Below are positions 1 to 9,162 of a stretch of DNA of 64,000 bases, piece by piece. Both the position numbers and the translations under genes were made by a program. Source of the stretch: Agromyces mariniharenae (GTDB lineage: Bacteria; Actinomycetota; Actinomycetes; Actinomycetales; Microbacteriaceae); the NCBI RefSeq assembly GCF_008122505.1, contig NZ_VSSB01000001.1, forward strand, positions 976,891-1,040,890. The letters are read 5' to 3'. The notes under the pieces were generated by a model. That model ran no database searches and was not told where the DNA came from. It saw only the letters and a list, made by a program, of their open reading frames with translations. How positions within the stretch are numbered: the first letter of the stretch is position 1; each line of letters starts with the position of its first letter.

Positions 1-435
1 GACCCAGAAGCCCTGCCAGACGCCGACGAGGGCGCCGATGCCGAGCGACAGGATGACGGACAGCCACCACGGCAGGCCCCACTGCACGGCGAAGACGCCG
101 GAGCAGGCGCCGACGAACGCGGCGACCGAGCCGACCGACAGGTCGATGTGGCCGGCGATGATGACCATCACCATGCCGATCGCGAGCACGAGGATGTACC
201 CGTTCTGCACGACGAGGTTCGAGATGTTCTGCGGACGCAGCAGGATGCCGTTCGTCAGGATCGAGAACAGCACGACCACCGCGATGAGCGCGATGAAGAT
301 GCCGTTCTTGCCGAGGTCGGACAGGACGTGCGACAGCCAGTTCGTGAACTTGTTGTCGGACGGGTTGATGTTGCCGCCGACGGCCTGCGACTCGCCGGTG
401 GGACCGGCGGGCGTCTGGGTTGAGGTGTTCGACAT
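1..435 (-). CDS. mmsB: Sugar ABC transporter permease (MmsB/XylH/GguB type), 3' end outside window
   Basis: Membrane permease of a ChvE/MmsA/MmsB-type monosaccharide importer. Only the first 145 residues are inside the window. The start is the ATG at 435, preceded by AGGAGAA. Residues 1-35 are a polar Ser/Thr/Gly-rich cytoplasmic tail; hydrophobic segments follow at about 46-64 (FIALIAVVVLFSIL) and 80-100, and the family motif AGHIDLSVGSV is present near residue 96. It is the last gene seen in the minus-strand operon SBP-ATPase-permease. Substrate is inferred from the araD gene upstream as L-arabinose or a related pentose. Family assignment is firm, substrate is not. Confidence 0.9.
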   Translation of the reverse strand, partial: MSNTSTQTPAGPTGESQAVGGNINPSDNKFTNWLSHVLSDLGKNGIFIALIAVVVLFSILTNGILLRPQNISNLVVQNGYILVLAIGMVMVIIAGHIDLSVGSVAAFVGACSGVFAVQWGLPWWLSVILSLGIGALVGVWQGFWV

Positions 436-460
436 GGGGATTCTCCTGGTGATCCGCCGG

Positions 461-1990
461 TCAGCGGGGCTTTTCCATGGTCATGAGCTTGAGCATCGCC
501 TCGGGCGTGGCCTCCTCGACGGGGAGCTCACCGGTGATGCGGCCCTCGGAGAGGGCGTAGACGCGGTCGCAGATGCCGAGCAGCTCGGGCAGCTCCGACG
601 AGATCACGATGATGCCCTTCCCGGCCGCGGCCAGGCGGTTGATGATCGTGTAGATCTCGTACTTCGCGCCGACGTCGATGCCGCGCGTCGGCTCGTCGAG
701 GATCAGGACGTCGGGGTCCGAGTAGATCCACTTCGACAGCACGACCTTCTGCTGGTTGCCGCCCGAGAGCTTGCCCGTCTTCACGAGCACGCTCGGCGCC
801 TTGATGTTCATCGACTTGCGATACTCGTTGGCGACCGCGTACTCCTCGTTGTCGTGCACGAGGCCGTACTTCTCGAGCTTCTTCAGCGACGCCATCGAGA
901 TGTTCCGCTTGATGTCCTCGATGAGGTTGAGGCCGTAGGTCTTGCGGTCCTCGGTGGCGTAGGCGAGGCCGTGCTCGATCGCCTCGGCGACCGTGCGGGT
1001 CTTGATCTCCTCGCCGCGCAGGAAGACCCTGCCCGAGATGCGCGAGCCGTAGCTCTGGCCGAACAGGCTCATCGCGAACTCGGTGCGGCCGGCGCCCATG
1101 AGGCCCGCGATGCCGACGATCTCGCCCGCGCGCACGTGGAGGTTGACGTTGTCGACCATGACCCGCGAGGTGTCCTGCGGGTGGTGGGCCGTCCAGTCCT
1201 CGACGCGCAGGAGCTCCTCGCCGATGTTGGGCGTGTGGTCGGGGTACCGGTGCTCGAGGTCCCGGCCGACCATGTCCTTGATGATGCGGTCTTCCGTGAC
1301 GTCCTGCTTGGCGATGGTCTCGATGGTCTTGCCGTCCCGGATGACCGTGACGGAGTCGGCGACCTTCTTGATCTCGTTGAGCTTGTGGCTGATGATGATC
1401 GACGTGATGCCCTGCCCCTTCAGGTGCAGGATCAGGTCGAGCAGGTGGTCGGAGTCCTCGTCGTTGAGGGCGGCGGTGGGCTCGTCGAGGATGAGGAGCT
1501 TCACCTCCTTCGAGAGCGCCTTGGCGATCTCGACCAGCTGCTGCTTGCCGACGCCGATGTCCATGATCTTCGTCGTGGGGTTCTCGCGGAGGCCGACCCG
1601 GGCGAGGAGCTTCTGCGCCTCGAAGTTGGTCTTGTTCCAGTCGATGAGGCCGCCGCGGCCCTTCTGCTCGTTGTTGAGGAAGATGTTCTCGGCGATCGAC
1701 AGGTAGGGGCTGAGGGCGAGCTCCTGGTGGATGATCACGATGCCCTTGGCCTCGGAGTCCGTGAGGTCCCGGAACTCGACGACCTCGTTCTCGAAGACGA
1801 TGTCGCCGTCGTAGGTGCCGTGCGGGTAGACGCCCGACAGCACCTTCATCAGGGTCGACTTGCCGGCGCCGTTCTCGCCGCAGATGGCGTGCACCTCGCC
1901 GCGCTCGACCTCGAGGTTGACGTTCGAGAGGGCCTTGACGCCGGGGAACGTCTTCGTGATGCCGCGCATCTCGAGAATGTTGGTGGTCAT
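461..1990 (-). CDS. mmsA: Sugar ABC transporter ATP-binding protein (MmsA/XylG/GguA type)
   Basis: Twin-cassette ATPase, 509 residues, the normal length for this family. First cassette has Walker [10 protein letters not shown] at 38-46 and Walker [12 protein letters not shown]. Its signature is the degenerate [15 protein letters not shown] usual for XylG/MglA proteins. The second cassette has a degenerate Walker A (GLMGAGRTE) but a proper signature LSGGNQQKV and Walker [15 protein letters not shown], as expected for this subfamily. It energises import through the neighbouring permease, 25 nt downstream. Start ATG at 1990 follows GAAGCAGGAGCAAGG. A 135-nt gap with a stem-loop separates it from the binding-protein gene. 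Confidence 0.95.
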   Translation of the reverse strand: MTTNILEMRGITKTFPGVKALSNVNLEVERGEVHAICGENGAGKSTLMKVLSGVYPHGTYDGDIVFENEVVEFRDLTDSEAKGIVIIHQELALSPYLSIAENIFLNNEQKGRGGLIDWNKTNFEAQKLLARVGLRENPTTKIMDIGVGKQQLVEIAKALSKEVKLLILDEPTAALNDEDSDHLLDLILHLKGQGITSIIISHKLNEIKKVADSVTVIRDGKTIETIAKQDVTEDRIIKDMVGRDLEHRYPDHTPNIGEELLRVEDWTAHHPQDTSRVMVDNVNLHVRAGEIVGIAGLMGAGRTEFAMSLFGQSYGSRISGRVFLRGEEIKTRTVAEAIEHGLAYATEDRKTYGLNLIEDIKRNISMASLKKLEKYGLVHDNEEYAVANEYRKSMNIKAPSVLVKTGKLSGGNQQKVVLSKWIYSDPDVLILDEPTRGIDVGAKYEIYTIINRLAAAGKGIIVISSELPELLGICDRVYALSEGRITGELPVEEATPEAMLKLMTMEKPR

Positions 1991-2045
1991 CCTTGCTCCT
2001 GCTTCATTGCCGGGTGGGGCCGGCCGGGTGACGGATGCCGCGGCC

Positions 2046-2080
2046 GGGACCTGAGGCGAGAGTACTCCCGCCCCGGTCCC
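2046..2080 (-). terminator. Intercistronic stem-loop between binding-protein and ATPase genes
   Basis: GGGACC (2046-2051) pairs with GGTCCC (2075-2080) around an inner near-palindrome GGCG.GAGTACTC.CGCC. There is no T tract. A stem at this place in a sugar ABC operon usually favours the 5' message, so that the binding protein is made in excess. That role is inferred from position only. Confidence 0.45.
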
Positions 2081-2124
2081 GACACGCGGTGTCGCATCAT
2101 CCGGCCGGCGTGAACCGGAGGCGA

Positions 2125-3246
2125 CTAGCCGTTGATTTCCTCTTCGGTCCAGTAGCCGCTGTCGACGAGGACCTCGGTGATGTTGTCCTTGACGACGATC
2201 TGCGACTCGAGGAGGTACGACGGGACGACCTTCACGCCGTTGTCGTAGTCCTCGGTGTTGTTGACCTCGGGCTCCTCGCCGTTCAGCAGGGCCGTCGCCA
2301 TGTCCACGGCCACCTTCGCGAGGTTGCGCGTGTCCTTGAAGATGGTCGAGTACTGCTCGCCGGCGTTGATCGCCTTGACCGAGTCGAGCTCGGCGTCCTG
2401 GCCGGAGATGATCGGCCAGCCCTCGCCGACGGTGTAGCCAGCGTCGGTGAGCGCCGAGATGATGCCGCGCGAGAGGCCGTCGTAGGGCGACAGCACCGCG
2501 TTGACCGTCGAGCCGTCGGAGTAGGTCGAGGTCAGGATGTTCTCCATGCGCTCCTGCGCGACCTCACCGTCCCAGCGGAGGATGGCGGCCTGCTCGAAGT
2601 CGGTCTGGCCCGACTTCACGACGAGGGTGCCCTCGTCGATGTACGGCTGGAGCGTGTCGATCGCACCGTTCCAGAAGAAGGTGGCGTTGTTGTCGTCGGG
2701 CGAACCGGCGAAGAGCTCGATGTTGAACGGACCGGCCGGAGCATCCGCCGCAGCCTCGCCCTCGAGGTCGGTCAGGCCGAGTCCGGCGAGCAGCGACGTG
2801 GCCTGCTGCACGCCGACGATGTAGTTGTCGAACGACGCGTAGTAGTCGACGTTCTCCGAGTCGCGGATGAGGCGGTCGTACGCGATGACGGGGATGTCGG
2901 CGTCGGCCGCGTCCTGCAGCACCTGCGAGAGCGTGGTGCCGTCGATCGACGCGATGATGAGCGCCTCGGCGCCCTTCGTGATCATGTTCTCGATCTGCGA
3001 GACCTGCGTGGGGATGTCGTCCTCCGCGTACTGGAGGTCGACGGAGAAGCCCTGCTCCTCGAGCTGCTCCTTGACGGCGTCGCCGTCCTGGATCCAGCGC
3101 TCCGAGCTCTTCGTGGGCATCGCGACGCCGATGAGGCCGCCGTCGCCGCCGCCCTCGCCGCCACCGCTGCCGCCCGAGCATGCGGCGAGGGCCAGCATCG
3201 AGCCGGCCGCGAGCGTGGCGAGAAGCACCTTCTTCGTGTTCTTCAC
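2125..3246 (-). CDS. chvE: ChvE-like sugar-binding lipoprotein of the ABC importer
   Basis: Periplasmic-binding-protein-type lipoprotein that delivers a monosaccharide to the MmsAB transporter. Lipoprotein signal peptide with lipobox LALAAC, lipidated Cys23, then a Gly/Ser linker ([14 protein letters not shown]) and a type I binding fold beginning [13 protein letters not shown], typical of ChvE/multiple-monosaccharide receptors. I start it at the GTG at 3246, because GAAAGGAAA sits 6 nt upstream; an in-frame ATG at 3276 has no ribosome site. The protein is then 373 residues. The araD gene lies 137 nt upstream on the same strand. Substrate (arabinose, xylose, galactose or glucose) cannot be read from the sequence. 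Confidence 0.92.
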   Translation of the reverse strand: MKNTKKVLLATLAAGSMLALAACSGGSGGGEGGGDGGLIGVAMPTKSSERWIQDGDAVKEQLEEQGFSVDLQYAEDDIPTQVSQIENMITKGAEALIIASIDGTTLSQVLQDAADADIPVIAYDRLIRDSENVDYYASFDNYIVGVQQATSLLAGLGLTDLEGEAAADAPAGPFNIELFAGSPDDNNATFFWNGAIDTLQPYIDEGTLVVKSGQTDFEQAAILRWDGEVAQERMENILTSTYSDGSTVNAVLSPYDGLSRGIISALTDAGYTVGEGWPIISGQDAELDSVKAINAGEQYSTIFKDTRNLAKVAVDMATALLNGEEPEVNNTEDYDNGVKVVPSYLLESQIVVKDNITEVLVDSGYWTEEEING

Positions 3247-3383
3247 GGTGTTTCCTTTCACTGTGTTGTCAGTCATGGACGTCGTTGTCTTGGTGACAGT
3301 CGGAGCCGGCTTCGTCCATGTCAGCCGCCTCCCTCGCGCCGCCCGTGCTGTGCCGTCGGTCGCAAGCTCTCGTGGTCGCCGGA

Positions 3384-4154
3384 TCATGATCCGACCTTGG
3401 TGGTGCGGCGGGCGCCCTTCGCCCGCTGGGAGGTCTTCGCGGCGCCCGCGCGGCGGGCGTCGTCCTGCTGTCCGTAGACGTTCTGGTACCGGTCGTAGAG
3501 CCGGTCGACCGCGTCCTGCGGGATCGGGACCAGCGGGCCGGCCTCGCGTGCCAGGTGCACCGTGCGAGCGACGTCCTCGACCATGACCGCGGCCTTGACA
3601 GCGTCCTTCGCGTTCGCGCCGATCGTGAACGGGCCGTGGTTCTGCATGAGCACGGCGCGCGAGCGGTGGCCGGTCAGCGTCTCGACGATCCCCTTGCCGA
3701 TCGAGTCGTCGCCGATGATCGCGAACGGGCCGACCGGGATCGGCCCGCCGAACTCGTCGGCCATGGCCGTGATCACGCAGGGGATCTCCTCGCCCCGCGC
3801 CGCCCAGGCCGTCGCGTAGGTCGAGTGCGTGTGCACGACGCCGCCGACCTCGGGCATGTTGCGGTACACGTAGGCGTGCGCCGCGGTGTCGCTCGACGGG
3901 GCGCGATCGGCGCCGGGCGTGCCCGGGATCACGTTGCCGTCGAGGTCGCAGAGGATCATGTTCTCGGGGGCCAGCTCGTCGTACGAGACGCCCGACGGCT
4001 TGATCACGAAGAGGTCGGCGCCGGGCACGCGGCCCGAGATGTTGCCGCCCGTCCAGACGACGAGCCCGTAGCGCGTCAGCTCGGCGTGGAGCTTCGCGAC
4101 CTCGGCGCGGACCCGGGCGATGGCCACCTCGACCTGCGGACCGAACGAGCTCAT
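3384..4154 (-). CDS. araD: L-ribulose-5-phosphate 4-epimerase (class II aldolase family)
   Basis: Class II aldolase/adducin-fold zinc enzyme converting L-ribulose 5-phosphate to D-xylulose 5-phosphate in L-arabinose catabolism. 256 residues. Zinc ligands are visible as H108-T-H110 in GGVVHTHS and H173 in QNHG; the phosphate-binding loops TGGNISGR (35-42) and KPSG are present. Length and motifs fit AraD rather than fuculose-phosphate aldolase, but family members differ subtly. The C-terminal 25 residues are a basic tail ([14 protein letters not shown]). The ATG at 4154 follows GGGGGTG. The gene has its own promoter and operator (4276-4332) and probably leads the transporter operon. araA and araB are not in the window. 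Confidence 0.85.
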   Translation of the reverse strand: MSSFGPQVEVAIARVRAEVAKLHAELTRYGLVVWTGGNISGRVPGADLFVIKPSGVSYDELAPENMILCDLDGNVIPGTPGADRAPSSDTAAHAYVYRNMPEVGGVVHTHSTYATAWAARGEEIPCVITAMADEFGGPIPVGPFAIIGDDSIGKGIVETLTGHRSRAVLMQNHGPFTIGANAKDAVKAAVMVEDVARTVHLAREAGPLVPIPQDAVDRLYDRYQNVYGQQDDARRAGAAKTSQRAKGARRTTKVGS

Positions 4155-4275
4155 CGCGCACCCCCACGGGCACCGTCGAACGCGCTGCCGCCCCGGGCGG
4201 GAACGTGCGCAACCTCGGTGACGAGCACGCGGGACTCCTTCGTCGATCTGGATGGAACCTGGCCGTGCGACGGGA

Positions 4276-4300
4276 TGTGACCGTTCACACGAACGTCACA
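4276..4300 (-). promoter_or_regulatory. LacI-type operator upstream of araD
   Basis: Inverted repeat TGTGAC-c-GTTC-acac-GAAC-GTCACA. The outer half-sites TGTGAC/GTCACA are the same as those in the palindromes in front of the adjacent lacI-family gene. It lies just downstream of the -10 box of the araD promoter, a repressing position. Confidence 0.7.
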
Positions 4301-4301
4301 C

Positions 4302-4332
4302 ATGCTAACCGCACCAGCGATCGTGCTGTCAA
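4302..4332 (-). promoter_or_regulatory. Promoter of araD-transporter operon
   Basis: Read on the minus strand: -35 TTGACA (complement of 4327-4332), 18-nt spacer, -10 TTAGCA/TAGCAT (complement of 4302-4308). The operator at 4276-4300 covers the expected start of transcription. Confidence 0.65.
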
Positions 4333-4434
4333 CTCACGGAGGTCACGGAACGGTAACGGCCCGGATGCCGCGGCCGCGCGTCGTCGGACGCCGACACGGG
4401 AACCGGCGTCGACCCGTCGGCGGGCGCCGCCGGC

Positions 4435-5454
4435 TCACCACGGCGGCGCTCCCGTCGACCCGCGGATGATCAGCTCGGGGACGATCGTGCCGTGGTAGTC
4501 GGCCGCGGCGGGGTCGAGGTCGCCGAGCAGCAGCGCCACGCAGCGGCGTCCGAGCTCGGCGAAGTCCTGCCGCACGGTCGTCAGCGGCGGCCAGAAGTGC
4601 GGCGCCTCGGGGATGTCGTCGAACCCGATGATCGAGATGTCGCGCGGGATCTCGAGGCCCGCGTCGCGCACGGCGTGCATGAGGCCGAGGGCCATCTGGT
4701 CGTTCGACGCGAAGATCGCCGTGAAGTCGCGCACCGTGAGCAGCTCGCGGCCGGCCCAGTAGCCGAAGTCGGCCGTCCAGTCGCCGAGGATCGGCGCGGT
4801 CGTCGGCACGTCCTGTGCGCTCATCTCGTCGAGGAACCCGCGCATCCTGGCCTCGGCCTCGATCCAGTCCTGCGGCCCCGCGAGGTGGTAGATCCCGCGG
4901 TGTCCCAGCTGGATCAGGTGCCGGGTCGCCATGCGCGCCCCGGCGATCTGGTCGACCGAGAGCGCGTGGTCGGGATCTCGGCCGGTGGATTGCAGCGACA
5001 CGTACGGCACGTCGATCGACAGCTGGGCGAGCGTGTCGAACACCCGCACCTGCGGCGCGATCACGACGAGGCCCTCGATGCCCTGGGCGGCGAGGTGCGC
5101 GAGCCCGTCGGAGATCGACCCGGCATCCGACGAGTCGATGTTCGCGGTGCTCACCCAGTACCCGGCCGCGCGCGCGGCCTCCTCGATCGCGGCGATGCTC
5201 GACGCCGGGCCGTACTGCGTGCTCGACGCCGAGAGGATGCCGATCGTGCGCGACCGGCTCGTGACGAGCGCGCGGGCCGCGCGGTTGGGCTTGTACTGCA
5301 GCTCGGCCATGACGTCGAGCACGCGCTGCTTCGTCTCGGGCCGGATGCTCGGATGGTTGTTCAGCACGCGCGACACGGTCTGGTGCGAGACGCCCGCGAG
5401 GCGCGCGACATCGCGGATGCTCGGGGCTCTCCCCCGCTGCGGCTCCTCTGGCAC
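4435..5454 (-). CDS. LacI-family regulator of the arabinose-type locus
   Basis: 339-residue LacI/GalR regulator. Helix-turn-helix at about 12-31 (IRDVARLAGVSHQTVSRVLN) with the hinge helix YKPNRAARALVT, then a sugar-binding core ending in the usual ISIIGFDDIPEAPHFWPPLTTV segment. The GTG start at 5454 follows GGGGA at good spacing. Three TGTGAC/GTCACA palindromes lie just upstream (5476-5558) and one in front of araD, so it probably represses itself and the araD-chvE-mmsA-mmsB genes and is released by a pentose. The effector is an inference. Confidence 0.92.
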   Translation of the reverse strand: MPEEPQRGRAPSIRDVARLAGVSHQTVSRVLNNHPSIRPETKQRVLDVMAELQYKPNRAARALVTSRSRTIGILSASSTQYGPASSIAAIEEAARAAGYWVSTANIDSSDAGSISDGLAHLAAQGIEGLVVIAPQVRVFDTLAQLSIDVPYVSLQSTGRDPDHALSVDQIAGARMATRHLIQLGHRGIYHLAGPQDWIEAEARMRGFLDEMSAQDVPTTAPILGDWTADFGYWAGRELLTVRDFTAIFASNDQMALGLMHAVRDAGLEIPRDISIIGFDDIPEAPHFWPPLTTVRQDFAELGRRCVALLLGDLDPAAADYHGTIVPELIIRGSTGAPPW

Positions 5455-5475
5455 GGCGTCCCCGATCGGGTCCGG

Positions 5476-5495
5476 GCATGTGCACGGTCACATGC
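5476..5495 (-). promoter_or_regulatory. Operator-like inverted repeat at lacI-family gene start
   Basis: GCATGTGCACGGTCACATGC, with 7-nt arms GCATGTG/CACATGC. It lies between the likely -10 (CATAAT on the minus strand, 5509-5514) and the GTG start at 5454, where a bound repressor would block transcription. Confidence 0.55.
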
Positions 5496-5530
5496 TTCGT
5501 CGTCCCCAATTATGCACAACTCCGCCGGAA

Positions 5531-5543
5531 TGTGACAGTCACA
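5531..5543 (-). promoter_or_regulatory. TGTGACAGTCACA operator
   Basis: Perfect 13-nt palindrome with central A. It overlaps the place of a -35 box (TGTCAC, 17 nt before CATAAT), which suggests autoregulation of the LacI-family gene. Confidence 0.6.
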
Positions 5544-5544
5544 G

Positions 5545-5558
5545 ATGTGACGTCACAT
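5545..5558 (-). promoter_or_regulatory. ATGTGACGTCACAT operator
   Basis: Perfect 14-nt palindrome one base from the previous one. Same TGTGAC/GTCACA half-sites as in front of araD. Confidence 0.6.
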
Positions 5559-5658
5559 CCGCGCGGGCGCGGGCGACGCCCCGTATGCGTGTGCCGTCAC
5601 ACGATCGACGGCCGCCTCAGGGCGAATCGGATGCCGCGACACCGCCGTCGGGCACGAC

Positions 5659-7209
5659 TCAGCTCGTTTCGGATGCCGCAGCGCCCCCTCGGGGCCGCAC
5701 TCGCGGTGCGAGCACCACCGCGAGCACTGCGATGGCCACCGTCACGGCGAAGTCCGCGGTGAACGCGCCCGCGGCGAGCGTGCTCGACACGAGCGCGGTG
5801 AGCGCGAGCGCGACGGCCGCACCGAGCGACTCCCCGATCGAGAGCGCGGCGCTGTTGAAGCCCTGCGACGAGACCGGCGAGAGCTTCAGCACGGCGACCG
5901 AGAACCGCGGGTACATGATGCCCATCGCGCCGCCCGCGATCGTCCAGGCGACGAACGCGATCGCCGGCGCCAGCGTGAACGCCGACACGAGCAGCACCAC
6001 GACGAGCGCCGCCGCGAGCACGCTCGCGCCGAGCTGCACGGCCTGCGTGTTCGACATCCGATCGCCGAGGCGACCCTGGAGCCACGATCCCGCCGCCCAG
6101 GTCACGCCCGCGCCGGTGAGCACGACGCCGGCGAGGCTCGGCGAGAACTCGTATCGCTCGATGAGCAGGTAGGGCAGGTAGATCTCGCTTCCGAAGAACG
6201 CGCCGGCCACGATGAGCCGGAGCAGGACGGTCGCGGGCATCCCCCGAGCGGCGCGCAGGGTGCCGACGGGCATGAGCGGTCGCGCGGCGACGGCCACGAG
6301 CACGATGGACGCGATCGCGACGATCCACCGCCACGGGTCGGTGAACTCCTTCGAGAGCGACAGCGCGAGCGCCGATGCCGCGGCGAGCACCGCCCAGGCC
6401 ACCCGGGCGACGCTCCAGCGCACGGTCGGATCTCCTTGCACCTGGTCGCGCACCCGGAGGATCGGCGGGAGCATCATGGCGGCGGCCGGCACGATGAGGG
6501 CGATCACCCCGAGGAACACCCAGTGCCAGCTCACGGTCTCGGCCACGAGGCCGGCGAGCGCGGGCCCGACGATCGACGGGATCACCCACGCGGCCGCGAA
6601 GCCCGCGAACACCCGGGCCCGCAGCGCCTCGGGGTAGATGCGCGCCACGATGACGTAGAGCGGCACGATGACCGCGGCGCCCGAGACGCCGTGCACGAAG
6701 CGCCCCAGGATGAAGACGGGCATGTTCACGGCCGTGCCGGCGATGAGCAGGCCCACGACGAACAGCACGGCCGACGTGATGAGCGAGGGCAGCGGGCCCG
6801 ATCGGTCGGTCCAGTTGCCCGCGAGCACCATGCCGATGATGCCCGCGGCGAGCGGCACCGCGAACGCCAGCGCGAAGAACTCGACGCCGTCGAGGTCGCG
6901 CGCGACGAGCGGCATGATCGTCGTGACCGCCATGGCCTCGAACGCCGCGAGGAAGATGATCGAGTACATCCCGATCGAGAGCCAGCGGTAGGGCAACGAG
7001 AACGTGCTGCGCGCGGGCGGCGCCGCGGCAGCCGCACCGGCCCCGGCCGTGGCGCCGGTGTCGGCACGACGGAGGGCATCGGGCTCGGTGCTCGTCGCGG
7101 CATCCGACCCGACTCGCGCGGATGCCTCGGCCGAGACGACCGCCTCGGCGACCGGCTCCACCGAATGCTCGCTGGTGTCGGGCCCGGGGTTCGTCGTCGA
7201 GTCGCTCAC
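5659..7209 (-). CDS. MFS drug/metabolite transporter
   Basis: Major facilitator superfamily protein of the drug:H+ antiporter type with about 14 hydrophobic segments. Motif A-like loop GNWTDRSGPLPS follows TM2, and FILGRFVHGVSGA matches the DHA motif C region. The first 75 residues are a low-complexity Ser/Thr/Ala/Glu cytoplasmic tail. I take the GTG at 7209 as start because TAGGCT (minus strand, 7217-7222) sits 7 nt before it, the spacing of a leaderless transcript; an ATG at 7263 has no ribosome site. The protein is then 516 residues. Substrate unknown. No regulator is attached. Confidence 0.85.
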   Translation of the reverse strand: MSDSTTNPGPDTSEHSVEPVAEAVVSAEASARVGSDAATSTEPDALRRADTGATAGAGAAAAAPPARSTFSLPYRWLSIGMYSIIFLAAFEAMAVTTIMPLVARDLDGVEFFALAFAVPLAAGIIGMVLAGNWTDRSGPLPSLITSAVLFVVGLLIAGTAVNMPVFILGRFVHGVSGAAVIVPLYVIVARIYPEALRARVFAGFAAAWVIPSIVGPALAGLVAETVSWHWVFLGVIALIVPAAAMMLPPILRVRDQVQGDPTVRWSVARVAWAVLAAASALALSLSKEFTDPWRWIVAIASIVLVAVAARPLMPVGTLRAARGMPATVLLRLIVAGAFFGSEIYLPYLLIERYEFSPSLAGVVLTGAGVTWAAGSWLQGRLGDRMSNTQAVQLGASVLAAALVVVLLVSAFTLAPAIAFVAWTIAGGAMGIMYPRFSVAVLKLSPVSSQGFNSAALSIGESLGAAVALALTALVSSTLAAGAFTADFAVTVAIAVLAVVLAPRVRPRGGAAASETS

Positions 7210-7284
7210 TCGATTCAGCCTATCCCCGTGCGACGAGACGGAAGCGGACGGCCGATCCGACACCGGCGCTGGGCCGGAGGCCGA

Positions 7285-8115
7285 CTAGAACTCCTCGTGC
7301 GAGTCGGGGTCGGCGCCCCACAGCCGCCCGCGCGACAGCGCGGAGATCGCCTCGACCTCCTCGGGCTCGAGGCTGAACGAGAACACGTCGAGGTTCGCGC
7401 GTCGGCGCGCGGCATCCGCCGACTTCGGGATCGGCACGGCCTCGAGCTCGACGTGCCAGCGCAGCACGATCTGCGCGGGCGTCACGCCCTTCGCCGCCGC
7501 GAGCGCGGTGATGACCGGCTCCTGCAGCAGCTCGGAGCGCTTCGCGAGCGGGCTCCAGCTCTCGGTGCGGATGTCGTGCTCGTCGTGGTAGGCGCGCAGC
7601 TCCTCCTGCGGGAAGTACGGGTGCAGCTCGACCTGGTTCACCGACGGCACGACGCCGGTCTCGCGGTCGAGGCGGTCGAGCATGTCGGCCGTGAAGTTCG
7701 AGACGCCGATCGAGCGCACGAGCCCGCGCTCGCGCAGGCGGATCATGGCCTTCCAGCTGTCGACGAACTTGTCGATCCGCGGCAGCGGCCAGTGGATGAG
7801 GTAGAGGTCGACCCACTCGACGTCGAGCCGACGACGGGACTCCTCGAGGCTCGCGATGGTCTCGTCGTAGCCGTGGTGGCGTCCGGGGAGCTTGGTCGTG
7901 ATCACGAGGTCGCTGCGGTCGACTCCCGAGCGGCGCACGGCCTCGCCCACGACGTCCTCGTTGCCGTAGTTGTAGGCGGTGTCGAGCAGCCGGTAGCCGT
8001 CGGCGATGCCCGAGACGATGGCCTCGATGCCGGCCTGCTCGTTGAGTCCGTAGGTTCCGAGCCCGATCGCCGGGAGGGACGTGCCGTCGCGAAGCGAGTA
8101 CTCGGGAGCGATCAT
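7285..8115 (-). CDS. Aldo/keto reductase
   Basis: NADPH-dependent aldo/keto reductase, TIM barrel, AKR5-like (2,5-diketo-gluconate reductase/prostaglandin-F-synthase-like). Catalytic tetrad is complete: D45 and Y50 in LLDTAYNYGNE, K75 in ITTKLPG, H108 in LIHWP. NADP loop near IPKSADAARRRANLDVF. I start at the ATG at 8115, where family homology begins (IAPEYSLRDG); a start 12 codons upstream is also open. 276 residues, normal length. Reduces small aldehydes or keto sugars; the real substrate is not evident. The MFS gene follows 75 nt downstream on the same strand. Confidence 0.9.
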   Translation of the reverse strand: MIAPEYSLRDGTSLPAIGLGTYGLNEQAGIEAIVSGIADGYRLLDTAYNYGNEDVVGEAVRRSGVDRSDLVITTKLPGRHHGYDETIASLEESRRRLDVEWVDLYLIHWPLPRIDKFVDSWKAMIRLRERGLVRSIGVSNFTADMLDRLDRETGVVPSVNQVELHPYFPQEELRAYHDEHDIRTESWSPLAKRSELLQEPVITALAAAKGVTPAQIVLRWHVELEAVPIPKSADAARRRANLDVFSFSLEPEEVEAISALSRGRLWGADPDSHEEF

Positions 8116-8214
8116 TCCCTTATCCTCACCCACGAACTCGGCGGATGCCACCGCCCGGCGCCGTGGGTCGCGGTGTCGGGTCGGCGCGGCGGCTCGCCCG
8201 CGGCGACCGTCGGC

Positions 8215-9162
8215 TCAGCCGACCGGCAGCTCCGCGAACGCCCGCACCGGGAACGTGCCGAAGCCCTCGACGCGAGGCGGCACGGCCGTGAAGCGCGCGC
8301 CCCGCACGGGCACGCGGTCGAGCGCGGTGAGGTGCTCCACCACGTGCACGCCGGCCGCGAGCAGGATCGAGTGCGCCGGGCGCGTGCCGCCCGACTCGGT
8401 GTCGTCGATGTTGAGCGCGTCGATGCCCACGATCACGGCGCCCGCGTCGACGAGGTGCTGCGCGCCAGCCTCGGTGAGGAATGGCGATCCGTGCGCGTAC
8501 TCGGGCGTGCCGAAATGGCGGCTCCAGCCGGTGTGGAGGAGCACGGCCGTGCCGGCGAGGTCGCGATCGAGGAACGCCTCGGCCGGGATGCCGCGCGTCG
8601 CGGCATCCGTGAACCGGAAGACCTCGGCGGGCACGCCCACGAGCGTGTCGAGGTCGAGGCTCGCGAGGTCGCCGCCCTCGGCGTAGCGGTGGAACGGCGA
8701 GTCGAGGTAGGTGCCCGTGTTGCCCGCCATGGCGATGATGTCGATCGCGAACTCGGTGCCCGGCGCGTAGTGGTCGCGCGACGCCTCGCGGGTGAGGTGC
8801 GGCGTGATGGTCGGCGCGGGGATGCCGGGATACGTCACCAGTCCGGCCCGGATCGGATGGCTCAGGTCGACGAGCTCACCGCGCGCCGCGTCTGCCACGC
8901 CGGTGCGAGCAGCGGATGCCGCGGCATCCGTCGACGCCGCGCCCACGCCTCGCGAGCCCTTGTGCGCCTCCTCGACGATCTCGAGGTTCGACAGTTCGAC
9001 CCGGCCGACCATGGCGAGGCCCAGGTGCCGCACGAGGAGCTCGCCGATCTGCGCCTCGGTGAGTTCGGCCGACGGGAGGTCGAGTCGGAAGCCCTGAGCC
9101 TGCAGCCCGCCTCCGTTCACGAACTCGATGTCGGCGTCGAAGGCGGCGCGGTACTCGGTCAA
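8215..9162 (-). CDS. Cyclase-family (kynurenine-formamidase-like) hydrolase with N-terminal extra module
   Basis: Two parts. Residues 1-72 are a small domain (FDADIEFVNGGGLQAQGF... VGRVELSNLEIVEEAHKGSRG). Residues 97-315 are a cyclase-family fold starting LVDLSHPI, the family of bacterial arylformamidases and isatin hydrolases. The usual metal motif HxxTHxD is changed to N148-T-G-T-Y152-L-D154; only the Asp, H158, and the later RPAHSILL and VVEHL residues remain. The linker carries the repeated palindrome at 8913-8930. I choose the TTG at 9162: AGGAG lies 5 nt upstream and the codon overlaps the stop of the upstream permease (TTGA), so translation is coupled. Activity uncertain. Confidence 0.75.
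   Translation of the reverse strand: MTEYRAAFDADIEFVNGGGLQAQGFRLDLPSAELTEAQIGELLVRHLGLAMVGRVELSNLEIVEEAHKGSRGVGAASTDAAASAARTGVADAARGELVDLSHPIRAGLVTYPGIPAPTITPHLTREASRDHYAPGTEFAIDIIAMAGNTGTYLDSPFHRYAEGGDLASLDLDTLVGVPAEVFRFTDAATRGIPAEAFLDRDLAGTAVLLHTGWSRHFGTPEYAHGSPFLTEAGAQHLVDAGAVIVGIDALNIDDTESGGTRPAHSILLAAGVHVVEHLTALDRVPVRGARFTAVPPRVEGFGTFPVRAFAELPVG

Noticed and set aside
38..2113. Open frame of 691 codons on the plus strand
   Set aside because: Antisense to the permease and ATPase genes; composition is Asp/Val/Arg/Leu-rich, the mirror of high-GC coding. No ribosome site or family.
3382..3391. GATCATGATC palindrome as an operator
   Set aside because: Short, covers the araD stop codon and has no second copy near a promoter.
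4343..5509. Open frame of 388 codons overlapping the pentose LacI gene
   Set aside because: Other frame of the same strand; the 339-codon frame has the LacI domain.
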